A DNA stretch of 5,884 nt. Source: Deltaproteobacteria bacterium (GTDB lineage Bacteria > Desulfobacterota > Syntrophia > Syntrophales > UBA5619). Positions 5,880 through 5,884 of this stretch are shown here, in pieces. A program made the translations under genes and the position numbers. Numbering within the stretch: position 1 is the stretch's first letter; each line of letters opens with the position of its first letter. The stretch is taken from positions 1 to 5,884 of the forward strand of contig JAMDBG010000105.1 in NCBI GenBank assembly GCA_023487865.1. The letters run 5' to 3'. The notes below the pieces were generated by a model. That model was not told the DNA's origin. It saw only the letters and a program-made list of their open reading frames with translations, and did not search any database.

Positions 5880-5884
5880 ACTTA

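Overview
The window carries five convincing protein genes plus a small DNA-binding gene, at a moderately high G+C over most of its length. It looks like a Gram-negative, motile, anaerobe-type bacterium, most plausibly a Desulfobacterota (former Deltaproteobacteria, Syntrophus-like) genome. This is an inference from the style of the chemoreceptor (dCache sensor followed almost at once by a GLSEGxD-type signalling helix), from a radical SAM enzyme of a type I associate with anaerobes, and from the GTPase Der sequence. No rRNA or other marker in the window fixes the lineage.

Left third (1-1675), all genes on the minus strand: the first 341 codons of a methyl-accepting chemotaxis protein (start at 1024, running off the left edge); a 155-base spacer with candidate promoter elements; a 69-residue excisionase/MerR-like helix-turn-helix protein (1180-1389); then a 310-base stretch before the first plus-strand gene. 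That stretch holds a cluster of TAATCG half-sites, a possible 23-codon ORF with a good ribosome binding site, and a candidate plus-strand promoter. The chemoreceptor stretch looks visibly more A+T-rich than the rest.

Middle (1676-4293), plus strand: a 12-helix-type major facilitator transporter (best start 1700) followed after 89 bases by der (engA), the essential double-GTPase ribosome assembly factor, complete with both G domains and the KH-like tail. No terminator is visible between them, so they may be co-transcribed.

Right (4343-5879), minus strand, convergent with der: an uncharacterised radical SAM protein with an unusual Cys spacing (CX4CX8CX2C plus a C-terminal CYRC), then sugE/gdx, a small multidrug resistance-type guanidinium exporter, 64 bases downstream on the same strand. 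The spacer holds two tandem hairpins, each with an ACGR sequence at or next to its loop. This recalls, but does not fully match, the guanidine-II (mini-ykkC) riboswitch and is the most interesting regulatory candidate here. I see no CRISPR array, tRNA, rRNA, complete insertion sequence or clearly novel multi-gene system.
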